A DNA stretch of 64,000 nt, taken from Bettongia penicillata ogilbyi. Lineage: Eukaryota; Chordata; Mammalia; Diprotodontia; Potoroidae. The notes beneath the pieces are model-generated. The model did no database searches and was not told the origin of the DNA. It saw nothing but the letters and a program-made list of their open reading frames with translations. The DNA lies in NCBI GenBank assembly GCA_023548195.1, contig JAJHZJ010000013.1, positions 2,551,001 to 2,615,000 of the forward strand. Direction: 5' to 3'. This document shows positions 11,222-22,270 of this stretch, in pieces. A program made the position numbers and the translations under genes. Position 1 is the first letter of the stretch. Each line of letters opens with the position of its first letter.

Positions 11222-11495
11222 ACTTCTAACAATAAAAAAGCATTTATATAGAGGTGCATGGTTTGCGATGTGCTATACATATATTAATTCATTTGATCTT
11301 CATAACAACCTTGGAAGAGGAATGCTGTTATTATCCACATTCGACAGGGGTGAGAGAGCTCAGAGAGCTGAGGCTGAGAGACTTGCCCAGGGTTATTATA
11401 CAGCTGGTAAGTGTCTAAGGCAGGATTGAAATTCAGGTCTTCCTCTACACCTGAAGTCCTATCAGCTGTTCCACCATGCCACCTAATTGCATCTC
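11222..11495 (-). repeat. MIR/Ther-type CORE-SINE, nearly complete
   Basis: Reads in reverse complement from an L2-like tail (aaaaagcatttatatagagg; catttgatcttcataacaac) through CORE (agagacttgcccagggttat) to the tRNA-like head ending tccaccatgccacctaattg. About 270 bp, inserted in L2. Confidence 0.8.
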
Positions 11496-11504
11496 TCTGT
11501 ATGT

Positions 11505-11660
11505 ATAAATGTGTGTATACACACACACACACACACATATAATATGTTTATATATATATACACTTATATACATATACACACTATATATATAGATAGGCAT
11601 GCATTATATATATATAATATATATATATTTTACATGTGTATATATGTATAATATCAGAAA
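11505..11660. repeat. (CA)n/(TA)n compound microsatellite
   Basis: GTGTATA then (AC)11 at 11,520-11,537, followed by imperfect (TA)n to about 11,655. Confidence 0.95.
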
Positions 11661-12065
11661 AAAGCATTTCTAGATTTTTTAGGCACACATTGCTCTCCTC
11701 TCTCTGTATAAAAACTCCTCTATTTTATATTTAAAGCTCTTCACAACTTGACTGCTTGCTTCCTTTCCTTGGACATTGTTCCTTGACCTCACAAACCTTC
11801 TCCAGTCCAGCCACACTGGCCACACATCAAGCTTCATCTCTCATCTCCACGCCTTTGCACTGATGGTCCCCAATGCCAGAAGGTTCTCCTTCCACAGCTC
11901 TTTTGGAATCCCTCGTTTCTTTGAATCCTTGTTTTTGGTGTCACTGCCTATAGGAGGCCTCTTCTGGGCCTATCTTGTTCTTGTCTCTTTCTTCACAATT
12001 CAGCACCGAATCTGGTAATGTAATAAGCAAATGCGTGTTGGCTGATTGAGATTGATCAAACAATG

Positions 12066-12325
12066 ATTTGCTCGGTTGTTTTTCAGTTGTGTTTGACTCT
12101 TTGCTTTTTCATGGGGGGTTTTCTTGGCAAAGATCCTAGAGTGGTTTTCCATTTCCTTTTCCAGCTTATTTTATAGATGAGGAAACTGAGACAAATTGGG
12201 TTAAGTGACTTGCCCAAGGTCACACAGCTAGTAAATGTCTGATGGATTTGAGCTCAGGAAAATGAGTCTTCTTGATTCCAGGCTACCCTGACTTCTACTC
12301 TGTCCATTGCTCTACCTAGCTACAT
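12066..12325 (-). repeat. tRNA-RTE SINE
   Basis: Complete in reverse complement: RTE-like tail (tcagttgtgtttgactcttt; gggttttcttggcaaagatc), middle (tttatagatgaggaaactga) and head (attgctctacctagcta). Confidence 0.9.
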
Positions 12326-12424
12326 GTTCTATAAATGTTATCTGTTATCATTATTTGCCTCTCTTCTGACCTCTCATGAACTTTCACCCTATAATATATG
12401 GTTTAATTCAAGGAAGCTCAATAA

Positions 12425-12665
12425 ATGTAGCTCTGGGCTTGGAGTTAGAGAGATCTGACTTCATCTCCCTCTTCAGATGCGTACTAGCTGTGTAACCCTG
12501 GGAGATCACATAACCTCTCAGCCTCAGTTTCCCCATCTGCAAAATGGGGAATATTAATAGTGTCAACCTTCCAGAGTTGTGGTGGGGATCAAATGTGATA
12601 ACCTGTACAGGACTTGCAAACTTAAGGAGTTATAAAAATGTGAGCTATTATTAGTAGTAATCACA
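12425..12665 (+). repeat. MIR
   Basis: Head (gctctgggcttggagttaga), CORE (gcctcagtttccccatctgc) and L2-like tail (tgtggtggggatcaaatgtg) are collinear, so the SINE is nearly complete. Confidence 0.85.
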
Positions 12666-12889
12666 ATTACTAATTAGTAAGTATCTTTACTAATCAAGTG
12701 GCCATCCTCATCATCATATATTCAGTTATATTATCCATATTATAAATTATATCTTCTCTGAAGATCGTTCTGAAAAATCTTCCTCTAATCCTGTCTTTTA
12801 TAGATATTTCATACTAATCTTTAGCTAGCCAAACTAAAACAAAGGATAAGATTCCATTCAAGAAATTCCAGCCAGGCTTTAGAACTGGA

Positions 12890-13095
12890 AGGAAACTCAA
12901 AAGTCATGTAATTTGGCCTCAGATACTTACTATCTGTATGACCCTGGGCAAGTCACTTAATCCTGTTTACCTAATTTTCCTCATTTGTAAAAAGGAAACA
13001 GCAAACTACTCCGATATCTCTGCCAAGATAACCCCAAATGGTGACAGAGAGAGCTGGATACAACTGAAAAACAACTGAATGACAACAAAATATAT
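12890..13095 (+). repeat. tRNA-RTE SINE, 5'-truncated
   Basis: Begins in the head (ggcctcagatacttac) and keeps the middle (gaccctgggcaagtcactta) and tail (gccaagataaccccaaatgg), ending in an AACAAC-type run. Confidence 0.85.
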
Positions 13096-13129
13096 TTATA
13101 GATAAAGAAACCAAGGCTCAGAGAGGTTA

Positions 13130-13420
13130 AATAAGTGAATGAAAAGATGAATATTTTTACTCTCAAAGGGCTTACATTCCGATGGGAGAATACAATATGT
13201 GTTCCATAACTGGAGGAAGGATGCAGTATGGACAGGTTAGGCTAGGAGGGAAGCCTGAACTTAAAGGGAGATAGGATTCTGATAGGTAGGCGCGGAAGCT
13301 GGGAGTGCCTTCTAGGATTAGGAATGGCTTAAAGTGAATGATAGAAATTGATTTCAAAAGTACTGTAGAGCTAGAATCAACAGGACTTGGCAACTGGTTG
13401 GATCATGTCGGTTAGTCATC
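13130..13420 (+). repeat. Old interspersed repeat (family shared with 17.55, 21.29, 63.48 kb)
   Basis: Contains ctcaaagggcttacattccg-type and actggaggaag-type blocks, and near its end a tcaacaggacttggcaactg block that is also found in diverged form at 19.62 kb. Family name not assigned. Confidence 0.5.
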
Positions 13421-13984
13421 AGTGTAACATCTGGGGCTCTCAACCGTGTGGGCAGTCTTGAATTAATTACCTTTGCAAATACAGTCCTTGGGTTGTGTCT
13501 GACTTATTGAATCATCACAGACTTGCACTCCCCAGAGAGTTAGCCATCTACCCGAGGGTGAGACCAGGCCCTGGGCTCCTTTCCCAGAGTGTCGAAACAC
13601 TAGCAGAACACAAGTGCCAGTGTAATGCCACACTCTCTGGGATACTCATTTGGTAACATTGGGCTCTTTTTTGTGTTCAACAGATTTACTTATGTCAGCT
13701 CTTCTTTGCACAGACAAACCAGTTGTGTCCTAAGGGGTTTGTTGTTCTGTTGTGCAGGACTTTTTGTGACCCCTTGCACACCAGGCCCAAAAGGGTTCAG
13801 CCTATCTTAAATCTACCATTTCTTCCTACTATAATTCTTTCAAGCTTTCAGGACAATCTCAGTGAAAGAGCAAAATATAGGTTCGACGATGAGTGATAGA
13901 AATGACGTATACCATAAGTAATCACTAACTATGTCAGATATTCTCATATGACATAAATGGCCCAGGCACATTTTGGAAGTTCAC
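13421..13984. other. Unclassified
   Basis: Moderate GC with no recognised coding or repeat signature. Confidence 0.5.
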
Positions 13985-14190
13985 TCCTGATCTCAGCCTC
14001 AGTTTCTTTGTGCATAAAATAGGATTAGGATTAATGGTAGCACCTCCCTCAGAGGGTCCTTTTGAATGTCAAGCAAGTTTATACACATACACACACATGC
14101 ACACATGAACACACACAGAATATTACACAGTATAGAAAGTATTTTGAAAACCTTAAAATGCTATATATTTATTATTATTATTGTTTTCAC
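13985..14190 (+). repeat. MIR fragments around an interrupted (CA)n
   Basis: 13,985-14,085 has gcctcagtttctttgtgcat and a cctccctcagagggtcct block. 14,085-14,120 is an imperfect CA run. 14,140-14,190 (attttgaaaaccttaaaatg) resembles the MIR 3' part. Confidence 0.6.
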
Positions 14191-14835
14191 AGTAAAGTCA
14201 TAAATAGCAATTTCTTTACCTTGGACTGAATAACCATGTAGCAGTTAGTGGAAGGCCCCCCTAATATGTGGGGGCCACCAGAGAAAAAGATACCACCCCA
14301 TGACATCAAGAGGTTTGTAAACTGCTGAAGGAAAGAGGGGCAGTGCCTCACAGAAGAAGCAAGGGTGGGGCAGGTAGAGGAAGGAGTGACTTCCCTCTAG
14401 TCTGATACTATTAGCACTCTCTAAATTTTCTGCCTTGGGATAAAAATCCAATCATTCTATTCTAGTTACACTTGTGGCCTTCTTCCTATTGCCACCCCCA
14501 ACCCCCAACCCCCAAAACTCCTGGGATAACATATGCATGGAATTCCCTAGGAGCCTGAGGACAATTACCCATTGTGGATGTGTAATTCACACTATTATGG
14601 AATGAAGGATGGAAACAAAACAGAAATTCTTGATTAAGCAACTGTTAATCTTAAAGATACTTATAAATCTCTAGGGATACTTGTAATTCCATGTATAATA
14701 GCTTTTCTGGTAGAGGCTTTACTCCATATCCCTGTCTAAGACTATGGGGGTAAGACTCTCGCTCTCTTTCTGTCTTTCTTTATCGCTCTCTTTTTCTCAA
14801 TTCATCTGAAGGTAAAAAGGACAAGAACATGAAGG
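14191..14835. other. Unclassified
   Basis: Nothing recognised except a short C-rich run (CCCCCAACCCCCAACCCCC) near 14,495-14,514. Confidence 0.5.
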
Positions 14836-16189
14836 GAATTGATGAAAATAAAAATGGGAAAGAAGTATCAAATCTCAAGCTATACTACAAAATTATAATT
14901 ATAAGCACAACTTGGTACTGGGTAGAAATACAGAGTGATCAGTGGAACAGATAAGAAACATAAATGTACAAAAACAAATAAACATAGTAACCTAGTGTTT
15001 GATAAACTCAAAGATATTTACTACTATCACTATATGACAAAAATTATTTGGGAAAACTGGAAAGTAGGCTGGCAGAAATTAGACATAGACCAGCATTTCA
15101 CACCATATATTAGGGTGGTAATGTACCAAGGATAAAACGAGAACTGAAATAATTTAGAAGGAAGTTTTTTACTAAGTTATCTGGTAGAGGGGAGAGCCAA
15201 AAAAGGGGTAGTCTACTCCTCTCAAGTGTTTGTAAGTTATACAATATATAAGATTTAAACAAAGGAATAAGCAAATGGTAGCTGACTGGTCAGCACAGAG
15301 GCAGTTTCCGGATAAGGCATGTAGGTTGTTTGAGATGTATAGGGGAGAAAATTCCTCATATTAATCTTTGGATCTGGTTCCCCTAGAAAGTTTCTGAGGT
15401 CACAATAACATAATAATAAGTATTAAACAAATATGCTATGATTTTTCAACCATGCAGGGCTGGGTTCAAACAATGCATTAAAGTTTTATCACAGTAAACT
15501 CCAAGTGAGTACATGATTTAGTCAGAAAGGATGAGATCCTAAGCAAATTAGTAGAGAATGGAAGAAATTACCTATCAGATCTATGAATGCAGTAAGAATT
15601 CATGACCAAATGAGATAGAAAGGAAGTAGAGTGAATAGCTTGATTAAAGTTGAGAAGTTTTTGCACAAACAAAACCGATGCAGCTAAAATGAGAAAAAAA
15701 GCAGGAAACTGAGGGGAAAAATCTTTGCAGCAAGTTTCTCTGATAAAAGTATAAAATGTATAGAGAATTGAGTCAAATTTATAAGAATAAGAGCCAGTAC
15801 TTAATTTGAAAGGATACAGACTTTTTAGAAGAAGAAATGCAACCTTTCAATAGTCATGTGAAAAAGTACCCTAAATCATTAATAACTAGAGAAATACCAA
15901 TTAAAAAATTCTGAGATACAACTTTATACCCATTAAATTGGCTAAGATGACTAAAAAGGAAAGTGACAAATGCTAGAGAGGATGTGGGAAAATGGGTACA
16001 TTAATGGGTAAACAGTTGGTAGAACTGTGAACTAGTCTAACCATTCTGGAAATCAATTTGCAATTATATCCAAGGAACTATAAAACTGGTCATACCCTTT
16101 GACCCAGCAATACTGCTTCTTGGTCTACACCCCAAAGAGATCATGGAAAGAGCAAAAGGGCACATATGTACAAAAGTATTCATAGCAGC

Positions 16190-16193
<4 letters not shown>

Positions 16194-16224
<31 letters not shown>
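16194..16224. repeat. (GT)n microsatellite in L1 ORF2
   Basis: About 15 perfect GT units inside the ORF2 C-terminal remnant. Confidence 0.95.
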
Positions 16225-16227
<3 letters not shown>

Positions 16228-16529
16228 TATTGGCAAAGAACTGGAAAAAGAGTTTGCCAACCAATTGGGAAATGGTTGAAGAAGTGTGAATGTGATGGAA
16301 TACTGTTGTGTGGTATGAAAAGGTGAAGGGAATGGATTCAGAAAACCCAGGAAGACTTGTATGAACTGATACAAAATGAAATGATCAGAACGAGAACAAC
16401 GTACATAATAACAGCAGTAACACAGTGTACACAATAACAGCTAATCAACTGTGACTTAGTAAAGCACTGAAGATGAAACATGTTATCTACTTTCAGATAG
16501 AGAACTGATGGACTCAGAGTACAGAGCAA

Positions 16530-16532
16530 AGT

Positions 16533-16616
<84 letters not shown>

Positions 16617-16668
16617 TCCTTCTTTCCTTCTTTCCTTCTTTCCTTCTTTCCTTCTTTCCTTCTTTCCT

Positions 16669-16740
<72 letters not shown>

Positions 16741-16919
16741 TTCCTTCCTTTCTTCCTTTCTTTCTTTTCCTTCCTTTCTTTCCTTTCCTTCTTTCCTTTC
16801 CATTCCTTCCTTTCCATTCCTTCCTTTCCATTCCTTCCTTCCTTCCTTCCTTCCTTCCTTCCTTCCTTCCTTCCTTCCTTCCTTCCTTCCTTCCTTCCTT
16901 CCTTCCTTCCTTCTTTCTC
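16530..16919. repeat. (TTTC)n / (TTCC)n polypyrimidine tract, about 390 bp
   Basis: Successive blocks: TTTC, then CTTCTTTC, then TTTC again, a mixed TTCC/TTTC zone, then pure TTCC to 16,912. It lies in the 3' UTR of the flanking L1. All six-frame open frames across it are artefacts (poly Lys-Glu-Arg on one strand, Phe-Leu-Ser on the other). Confidence 0.97.
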
Positions 16920-17020
16920 CTCCCTCTCTTCTTCCCTCTCCCTTTCTTTCTTTCACCATGGCTACTACTGAAATTTGTTTTTCATGTATCTCTCTCTCTG
17001 TCTGTCTCTCCCTCTCCCTC

Positions 17021-17022
<2 letters not shown>

Positions 17023-17065
<43 letters not shown>

Positions 17066-17066
17066 T
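17023..17066. repeat. (CA)n microsatellite
   Basis: About 20 CA units following a short TC-rich run (16,989-17,020), still within the L1 3' UTR. Confidence 0.95.
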
Positions 17067-17319
17067 TGTAATGAGTTTTGTTTTCCTTGCCTTCTCAGTG
17101 GGAAGAGGAGTGGAAGGGGAGGACAAAATTTGAAACTGAAAATAAATGTTTAAAAGAAGAGCTACCCCAAATAAAAGGGGATTACTTCAGTTCACAGAGT
17201 GTTTCCTAGATCTGGAAGCCTTGAAAAGGATGCTAAATGACTATTTGTTAAGGATTTGGATGCCAAGGATCTCTAGACACCATAGAGGAAATTTCTGTTC
17301 AGGCTTGATTTAAAGGATC

Positions 17320-17545
17320 TTAGCTCTAGAGCTGGAAAGGATCTCAGAGGCCATCTTGTCACAATCAGTTAAATGATCTCTCAAGCCTATTCTAACTCTG
17401 AGATTCTGTGACTTGTACCACTTAGCTCCCAGGGTTACTATAAGGATCAAATAAAATAATGCCTATGAAAAAGCTTTGTAACTGAGCATCAGTGTAAATG
17501 ATTATTACCACCTGTTTAAATTGACTTTAATCAATTACTCAATTA
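17320..17545 (+). repeat. MIR-type fragments
   Basis: agagctggaaaggatctcag, ctaactctgagattctgtga and agggttactataaggatcaa are collinear with CORE-SINE or MIR segments. Diverged. Confidence 0.55.
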
Positions 17546-17547
17546 AT

Positions 17548-18150
17548 CAACATTTATTAATCATTTACTCTGCAAGAACATACAATAAAAAGGCATAAGA
17601 CAGTCCCTATTCTGAAGGCGCTCACAGTCTAACGAGGGAGACGACATGTTAACAATTAGGTACAAACAAGCTATATACAAGACAAATTAGAAATAATCAG
17701 CAGAGAGAAGGCACTGGCATTAAGGACAGGGTTGAGAAAACTTCTGTAGAAGATGGGATTTTAGGTAGGACTTGAAGGAAGCCAGGGAAGCCAGAAGCAG
17801 GGATGAGGAAGAACATTTCTGGTATGGGGAAAACTAGAGAAAAAGCAAAGAGCTGAGAGATAACACATCTTGTGTAAAGAACAGAAAGGAGGCTAGTGTT
17901 AGTGGATTGTAGACTATGTGGGAGGAGCAAAGTATAAAAAGATTGAAAAGGAGTGAAGGGGCTAAACTGTGAAGAGATTTCAAAGCAAAGAGCATTATTA
18001 TATTTGAAGAATATTATGTTTATATCATATATATGTATATAAGAAAATTCTATTTCATAGTGGAGGTTATAAGAAGCCTCTGTAGTTTACAGAGTTGGAG
18101 AGTAAGTGGGGAGGTTGATATGGTCACACTTCTTGGTTCAAAGGTTTGCA
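17548..18150 (+). repeat. Long ancient interspersed repeat
   Basis: Starts aatcaacatttattaatcat, then gacagtccctattctgaagg, acgagggagacgacatgtta and gaaggaagccagggaagcca, with a final part after about 18,050 (agtaagtggggaggttgata). Diverged copies of the same blocks occur at 13.13, 21.29 and 63.48 kb. I do not assign a family name. Confidence 0.6.
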
Positions 18151-18439
18151 TACTATTTATTGTGACTCAGTAACCCACATTAGTTATCCATTTACACATG
18201 TATAAACTTTACATTATGAATTTTTGGGAAAATGACATAGAAGAGGAAACCTAATTAAAAATACTCCTTATAAGATATTCTAGCAGGAATTAGGTTGTAA
18301 ATATGATTTAAAAAAAATACATATGGTCTCCTGGTGCCATTTTGTATAGTTTGCTTTGGGTTTTTTGGGGGGGGAAAGAAGAATGGTGAGTCATCTCTGA
18401 TAAAGCTCTGATTTTAGTTAGGTTTTAGTTATCTATTTT
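18151..18439. other. Unclassified
   Basis: Nothing recognised apart from a G run at 18,366-18,374. Confidence 0.4.
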
Positions 18440-18640
18440 AGGGAGGCAGTATGGTGTAATGGAAAGAGGCTTTGACTTGGAATTGAAGGACCATAGTTAG
18501 AATCCTGGCTCTGGCTCTTATTCAAGTTGTGTGTTCAAGAGTAAGTCATTGAATCTCTCTGGGTCTTAGTCTCCTCATCCCTCAAAGTCTCTTCCAGTTT
18601 TACATCTTTGATCCTGTGAGGTAACTGGACTTCTAACATT
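18440..18640 (+). repeat. MIR
   Basis: gggaggcagtatggtgtaat, then gagtaagtcattgaatctct and gtctcctcatccctcaaagt. Confidence 0.75.
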
Positions 18641-18765
18641 CCACATTAGATTGTGAGCTCCTTGAGAGCATGAACTGATTTTTGCTTTTTTGTATTCTCA
18701 ATACTTTGCATAGTCCTTGACATATACTAAGTGCTTAATAAATACTTGTTGACTTGACCTTAAAT
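18641..18765 (+). repeat. L2 3' end
   Basis: attgtgagctccttgagagc followed by actaagtgcttaataaatac, the conserved L2 terminus. Confidence 0.85.
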
Positions 18766-18937
18766 GCTAAGTCTATGACCATGCAAACATAAGTAGCTAA
18801 TCTTCCCCAGCATCTTGCTGAGGATGCAAATCTGGCCCTAGATGGCAGAACCATTGTGTCAGCTTGTGCTTGGTACAAAAATCCTTCCAGTTCTCAGTTT
18901 TGCAGTCTATGGTTTTGTTTATTGCATACGTGAAATT

Positions 18938-19080
18938 CCTTGATTGCAAGCTCTTTGAAGGCAGACACTATATATCATCTATTTTTGTGTCCTTAGCATT
19001 CAGTACAGTGGCTTGCTTGCTTAATGAATGAGAGTTAACAAATGCTTGCTGACTGCTTGTACATAGTAGGAACTTGATTA
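18938..19080 (+). repeat. L2 3' end
   Basis: ttgattgcaagctctttgaa, then a tgtccttagcattcagtaca-like block and a degraded terminal tgaatgagag / aacaaatgcttgctg. Confidence 0.75.
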
Positions 19081-19169
19081 TTATTATCAAATTGTTCATT
19101 AAATTGTTTGGTTCAAGTTTGTTCTTCCATTGAAATCCTACTTTGATGCTTTACTGTATTGACTCCTAG

Positions 19170-19308
19170 ATTTCTGAGGACTATGTTTGTGAAATACAAG
19201 CTGCAGAAAATGCTGCCCTGTATGGTCATCCAAGTATAGCTAAGTCTGAGGATATTCATCACCAGGAGAACTATAGAGTGATGAATATTTTAACCAAGAC
19301 CTATACAG
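19170..19308 (+). other. Candidate coding exon, unidentified (weak)
   Basis: A pyrimidine-leaning tract ends in CTCCTAG just before 19,170, and CAG|GTAAAA follows at 19,308/19,309. Between them one frame is open for 46 codons plus one base, beginning ISEDYVCEIQAAENAALYGH and including a HQENYRVMNILTKTY stretch of non-repetitive composition. The frame is closed by TAG at the putative acceptor and stays open to a TGA near 19,348 if unspliced. I do not recognise the protein and see no partner exons. It could be chance or an old transposase or RTE scrap. Confidence 0.2.
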
Positions 19309-19489
19309 GTAAAAGGAGTGCCTATGAGAATGAAATGATGAATCTATGAAGTATTAAAATGGAATTGTTTTACCCAGCCAACCATAAATGCTAAAACCAA
19401 TGCTAAAGATAAGACTATCCATAGTTAATCTCTTGCTAACATCTTAAGATCTGGCAGCTGTGTATAAGATGGAATAGAGAGGAGACAAA

Positions 19490-19860
19490 TTAGAGATTGG
19501 AAAAGCAATTAGGAGGTAATTGCAATAGTGCACATGAGAACTGTTGAGAGCCTGAACTAGGTTGGATGTGGTATGAGTGGACAGAATGATTTATATGCAA
19601 GATGTTGTTATGCAGGTGGAATCTATAAGAACTGGCAACTGATTGGGTACAAGGGATGAGAGAGAGAGAACAACTGAGAATGATTCTAGAGCTGCAAACT
19701 TGGATAACTAGAAGAATTGTGGTGCCCCTAAGAGAAATAAGAAACTTAGAAAGAACCGTGGGTTTGAGAGGAAAGAGGAAGAACTCTGCTTTGGACATGT
19801 TGAGTTTGAGAGAATTTGGGGGAGTTTATTGAGTTGTAAATTAGAGATGTTCTGTATGTA
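19490..19860 (+). repeat. Ancient repeat (downstream part of the 17.5-kb family)
   Basis: caactgattgggtacaaggg, then gagctgcaaacttggataac, agaagaattgtggtgcccct and tttggacatgttgagtttga occur in the order of a long, old, dispersed repeat. No coding capacity. Confidence 0.55.
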
Positions 19861-20369
19861 GGCCATATTAGAATTCTTATTGTTTTTAGATTTATTGACT
19901 TTTGTGTAATTAACATTTGGGTGGATGGGAACTCAAGCTAACTATTATTCTGCCCTTTGGAGTGACAGGAAAGTAATTTTCATCTTGAACCCCAAAAGAG
20001 CATTGAATCCTTAGACTGAAAATATCTCATATATAACTGATAAAATTCTAACACAACAGCCCTCTTGGAACTATAAGGAATGAATGTTGATGCAAGACCT
20101 TCTTTCTGCTCCCCAGAAAGGTAGAAATAGCAGTCTCCCTGGAGACAGAACTGGCCAGATCTCAGATCTTAGATATTTAAACAAATCTCTACAACACAAG
20201 TCCTCCTTTGTTCCCGTGGCCCAGGTTCAACTTGTTAGACTTGGGCCTGTATTTCAGACTGCACACCGGCACTCTGTTACTCTGTCTTCCACTGTGACAC
20301 CAATCTTCTGTGTTAGATTACTACTTATGGTAGATGTACACATTTACAACTGTTTACACGTGAGCATAG
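19861..20369. other. Unclassified
   Basis: The plus-strand open frame beginning at 20,084 runs 120 codons but its last third is SINE sequence and the rest has no recognisable domain, so I do not call it a gene. Confidence 0.5.
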
Positions 20370-20565
20370 ATCAAAAGTCTAAACGTGGAAGAGACTTCAG
20401 AGGTCATCTCATCTTACAGATTAAGAAGGAAACTGATGCCCAGTGATGTTAAATAACTTCCCCAAGGAGGCTGAGGTAGCAAATATTAAAGGTAGGACCT
20501 GAACCCAGGACCTCTGCTTCTAGTATCAGTGTTCCATCTGCTATACCATACTGCTTCCCTCTAAC
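20370..20565 (-). repeat. MIR-type SINE with upstream conserved block
   Basis: aacgtggaagagacttcaga, aggaaactgatgcccagtga, ggacctgaacccaggacctc and a terminal tgctataccatactgcttcc. Confidence 0.75.
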
Positions 20566-21069
20566 TATGGCTGATTATTATGTAGCCTTCTTATGACTAC
20601 CATACCGTTTCTTCATTGCACTTTGAGTCACCTATAATTTTGATTTTTCAGAGATAGTATTGCTCCATGAGTTGTACTTACACAGTGTCATTGAGAGAAT
20701 ACCTCATTATTTCAATAGATCTGAAAGCTTATTGATATGAGCACCCCTTCCAATGTTACACATTACAACCTATTCATACTTTCTTATTCTGGGTAATTCT
20801 TGGTTATAATCTTCTATAAATCTTCCACAAGGGTAAGAAATCTAGTGTTCTAATGACCTTCCTCTAGATCTCTTACCATTCTTTGGGTAGCAGTGCAGGA
20901 TTTGGACTTTCCATCACCCATCTACCACTCTTCTAACATAACTGGACCATCTTCTTTTCAGGATACATATCTTCTGGATAATTTCTCTTAAAATACTTCT
21001 TGTGTATATGAATCATAATTTATAATATGCTACAGCCCATTTGTGCTCATCAATTGCCCTGTGAGATAC
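20566..21069. other. No recognised feature
   Basis: AT-rich sequence without open frames or recognised repeats. Confidence 0.5.
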
Positions 21070-21255
21070 CCTACTGGTTTTTTTTAAAGTTAGATTATGT
21101 TTAGTTTTCAACATTCCCTTACATGTGTTTTACATTTTCTCCCCCCAATTCCCCTACCTCTCAAGATGGCATGCAATCTGATATAGGCTCTACATATACA
21201 TTTCTATTAAATATATTTTCACATTAGTCATGTTGTATAGAATAGTTTTTTTTTT
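21070..21255 (-). mobile_element. L1 3' UTR fragment
   Basis: Collinear with 42,555-42,720 of the full-length L1: gcatgcaatctgatataggc, then tctacatatacatttctatt and ttttcacattagtcatgttg. It starts with the poly(T) read of an A tail at 21,080 and is severely 5'-truncated. Confidence 0.8.
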
Positions 21256-21289
21256 AAATAGAGTTTTGTTTCAGGGATGAGTTTAGGGT

Positions 21290-21665
21290 CATTTAATCTG
21301 ATTCAATTCAACAAGCATTTATTAAATAGCTATTATGTTGTTAGGTGCTGAAGCTATAAATACAAAAACAAAAACAGTGCCTGTAATCAAGGAACTTCTG
21401 GTCTACTCAGGAATGTAAATCAAGCCAGATAGGCAAATACATGATAATTTGAGAAAGAAGAAAATATCAACAACTAGTTGGATCAGGAAAAGCTTTCTAT
21501 AAGGGGTACAGCTGAGACGAGCCTTGAAGGAAACTGAGGATCCTAAGAGGTAGAAGTGAGAAGGGATTAAATTATAGGTATAACGGACAGCCTACATACA
21601 AAGTCACCAAGATAGGAGATGGAATGCCAAGTTTGGGGAATAGCAAGCAGCCTACAGTAGTCTCT
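21290..21665 (+). repeat. Ancient interspersed repeat (17.5-kb family)
   Basis: attcaacaagcatttattaa, tgtaatcaaggaacttctgg, gctttctataaggggtacag and gagccttgaaggaaactgag follow the same order as at 17.55 kb. Confidence 0.6.
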
Positions 21666-22270
21666 ACCTTCTCTGAGCTCTAAGTCCCAGTCACTTGGTA
21701 TAATTGAAAGTTTTGTACAACTTCCCACAATCTACCTCAGCCTCTGTCTTCCTCCTCTTCAATTCTCATGTTGTTCATTTGCAGTGTTTGTTCAAAATAT
21801 GTATACTAATGGACCAAATTGATGGAAAGTCTAAATATATGGCATAATACAGAGAATAGGCATTCTTTATCCACTTGGTTTTGCTTGTGTGCATTGTTAG
21901 ACTGAATTATTTTGAATGGTCATTGAGCTGAATAAGGAATAACTCTACTATTTCAGGGTTTAACACAATCAATGTAGAACTACCTGCAAAAAGAGGTGTC
22001 TAGAAGATGTTGATATCTACATGGACTCCCCCTTCCATCTGGACTCTGTACTAGACACCTTCAGTAACAATGATAAAATATTTTGGCAAGTATGTCTCAG
22101 TGTTCCATGCTTCACTTAATATCTAACCATCAGAAGATCATTGAAGAAAGTTATTTCTATTATTAAATCTATCATGAAATCTTAGAATATGAGCTTAATA
22201 AATATATGGGAGTCATCTTGTAGAAACTCTCATTTTTGAGGCTACATTTCCATTCACAAAATGTCAATGT
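21666..22270. other. Unclassified
   Basis: No recognised gene or repeat. Confidence 0.5.

Larger units (their letters stand above)
11030..12050 (+). mobile_element. L2 3' region, split by a MIR and a CA/TA tract
   Basis: Two L2 blocks in the same orientation. 11,030-11,221 has gactatattggtcttcctgc, then agccaccaaagagattttcc. 11,690-12,050 has taaagctcttcacaacttga, then a cacgcctttgcactgatggt-like block and a degraded 3' end. The intervening 11,222-11,689 is a later MIR insertion plus simple repeats. Confidence 0.7.
14836..17162 (+). mobile_element. 5'-truncated L1 (ORF2 C-terminal half and 3' UTR) with large microsatellite expansions
   Basis: Plus-strand L1. Translation near 14,880-15,130 recalls the post-RT region (YYKIIIISTTWYWVEIQ-, then ENWKVGWQKLDIDQHFTPYI). 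16,060-16,240 matches the C-terminal FDPAISLL...IFIAALF segment, and 16,240-16,400 the NWK...MEYYC region followed by the DLYELIQNEM-like tail. Stops and frameshifts are numerous. A (GT)15 run interrupts ORF2 at 16,194-16,224. The 3' UTR holds TTTC/TTCC and CA arrays and ends AAATAAATGTTTAAAAG near 17,160. Confidence 0.85.

Noticed and set aside
16338..17071. Open frames of 105-192 codons rich in Lys/Glu/Arg or Phe/Leu/Ser
   Set aside because: They are translations of the TTTC/TTCC and CA microsatellites in an L1 3' UTR, open on both strands because the repeat contains no stop.
20084..20446. 120-codon plus-strand open frame
   Set aside because: No domain; its 3' part is a MIR-type SINE, and no splice or start context supports it.
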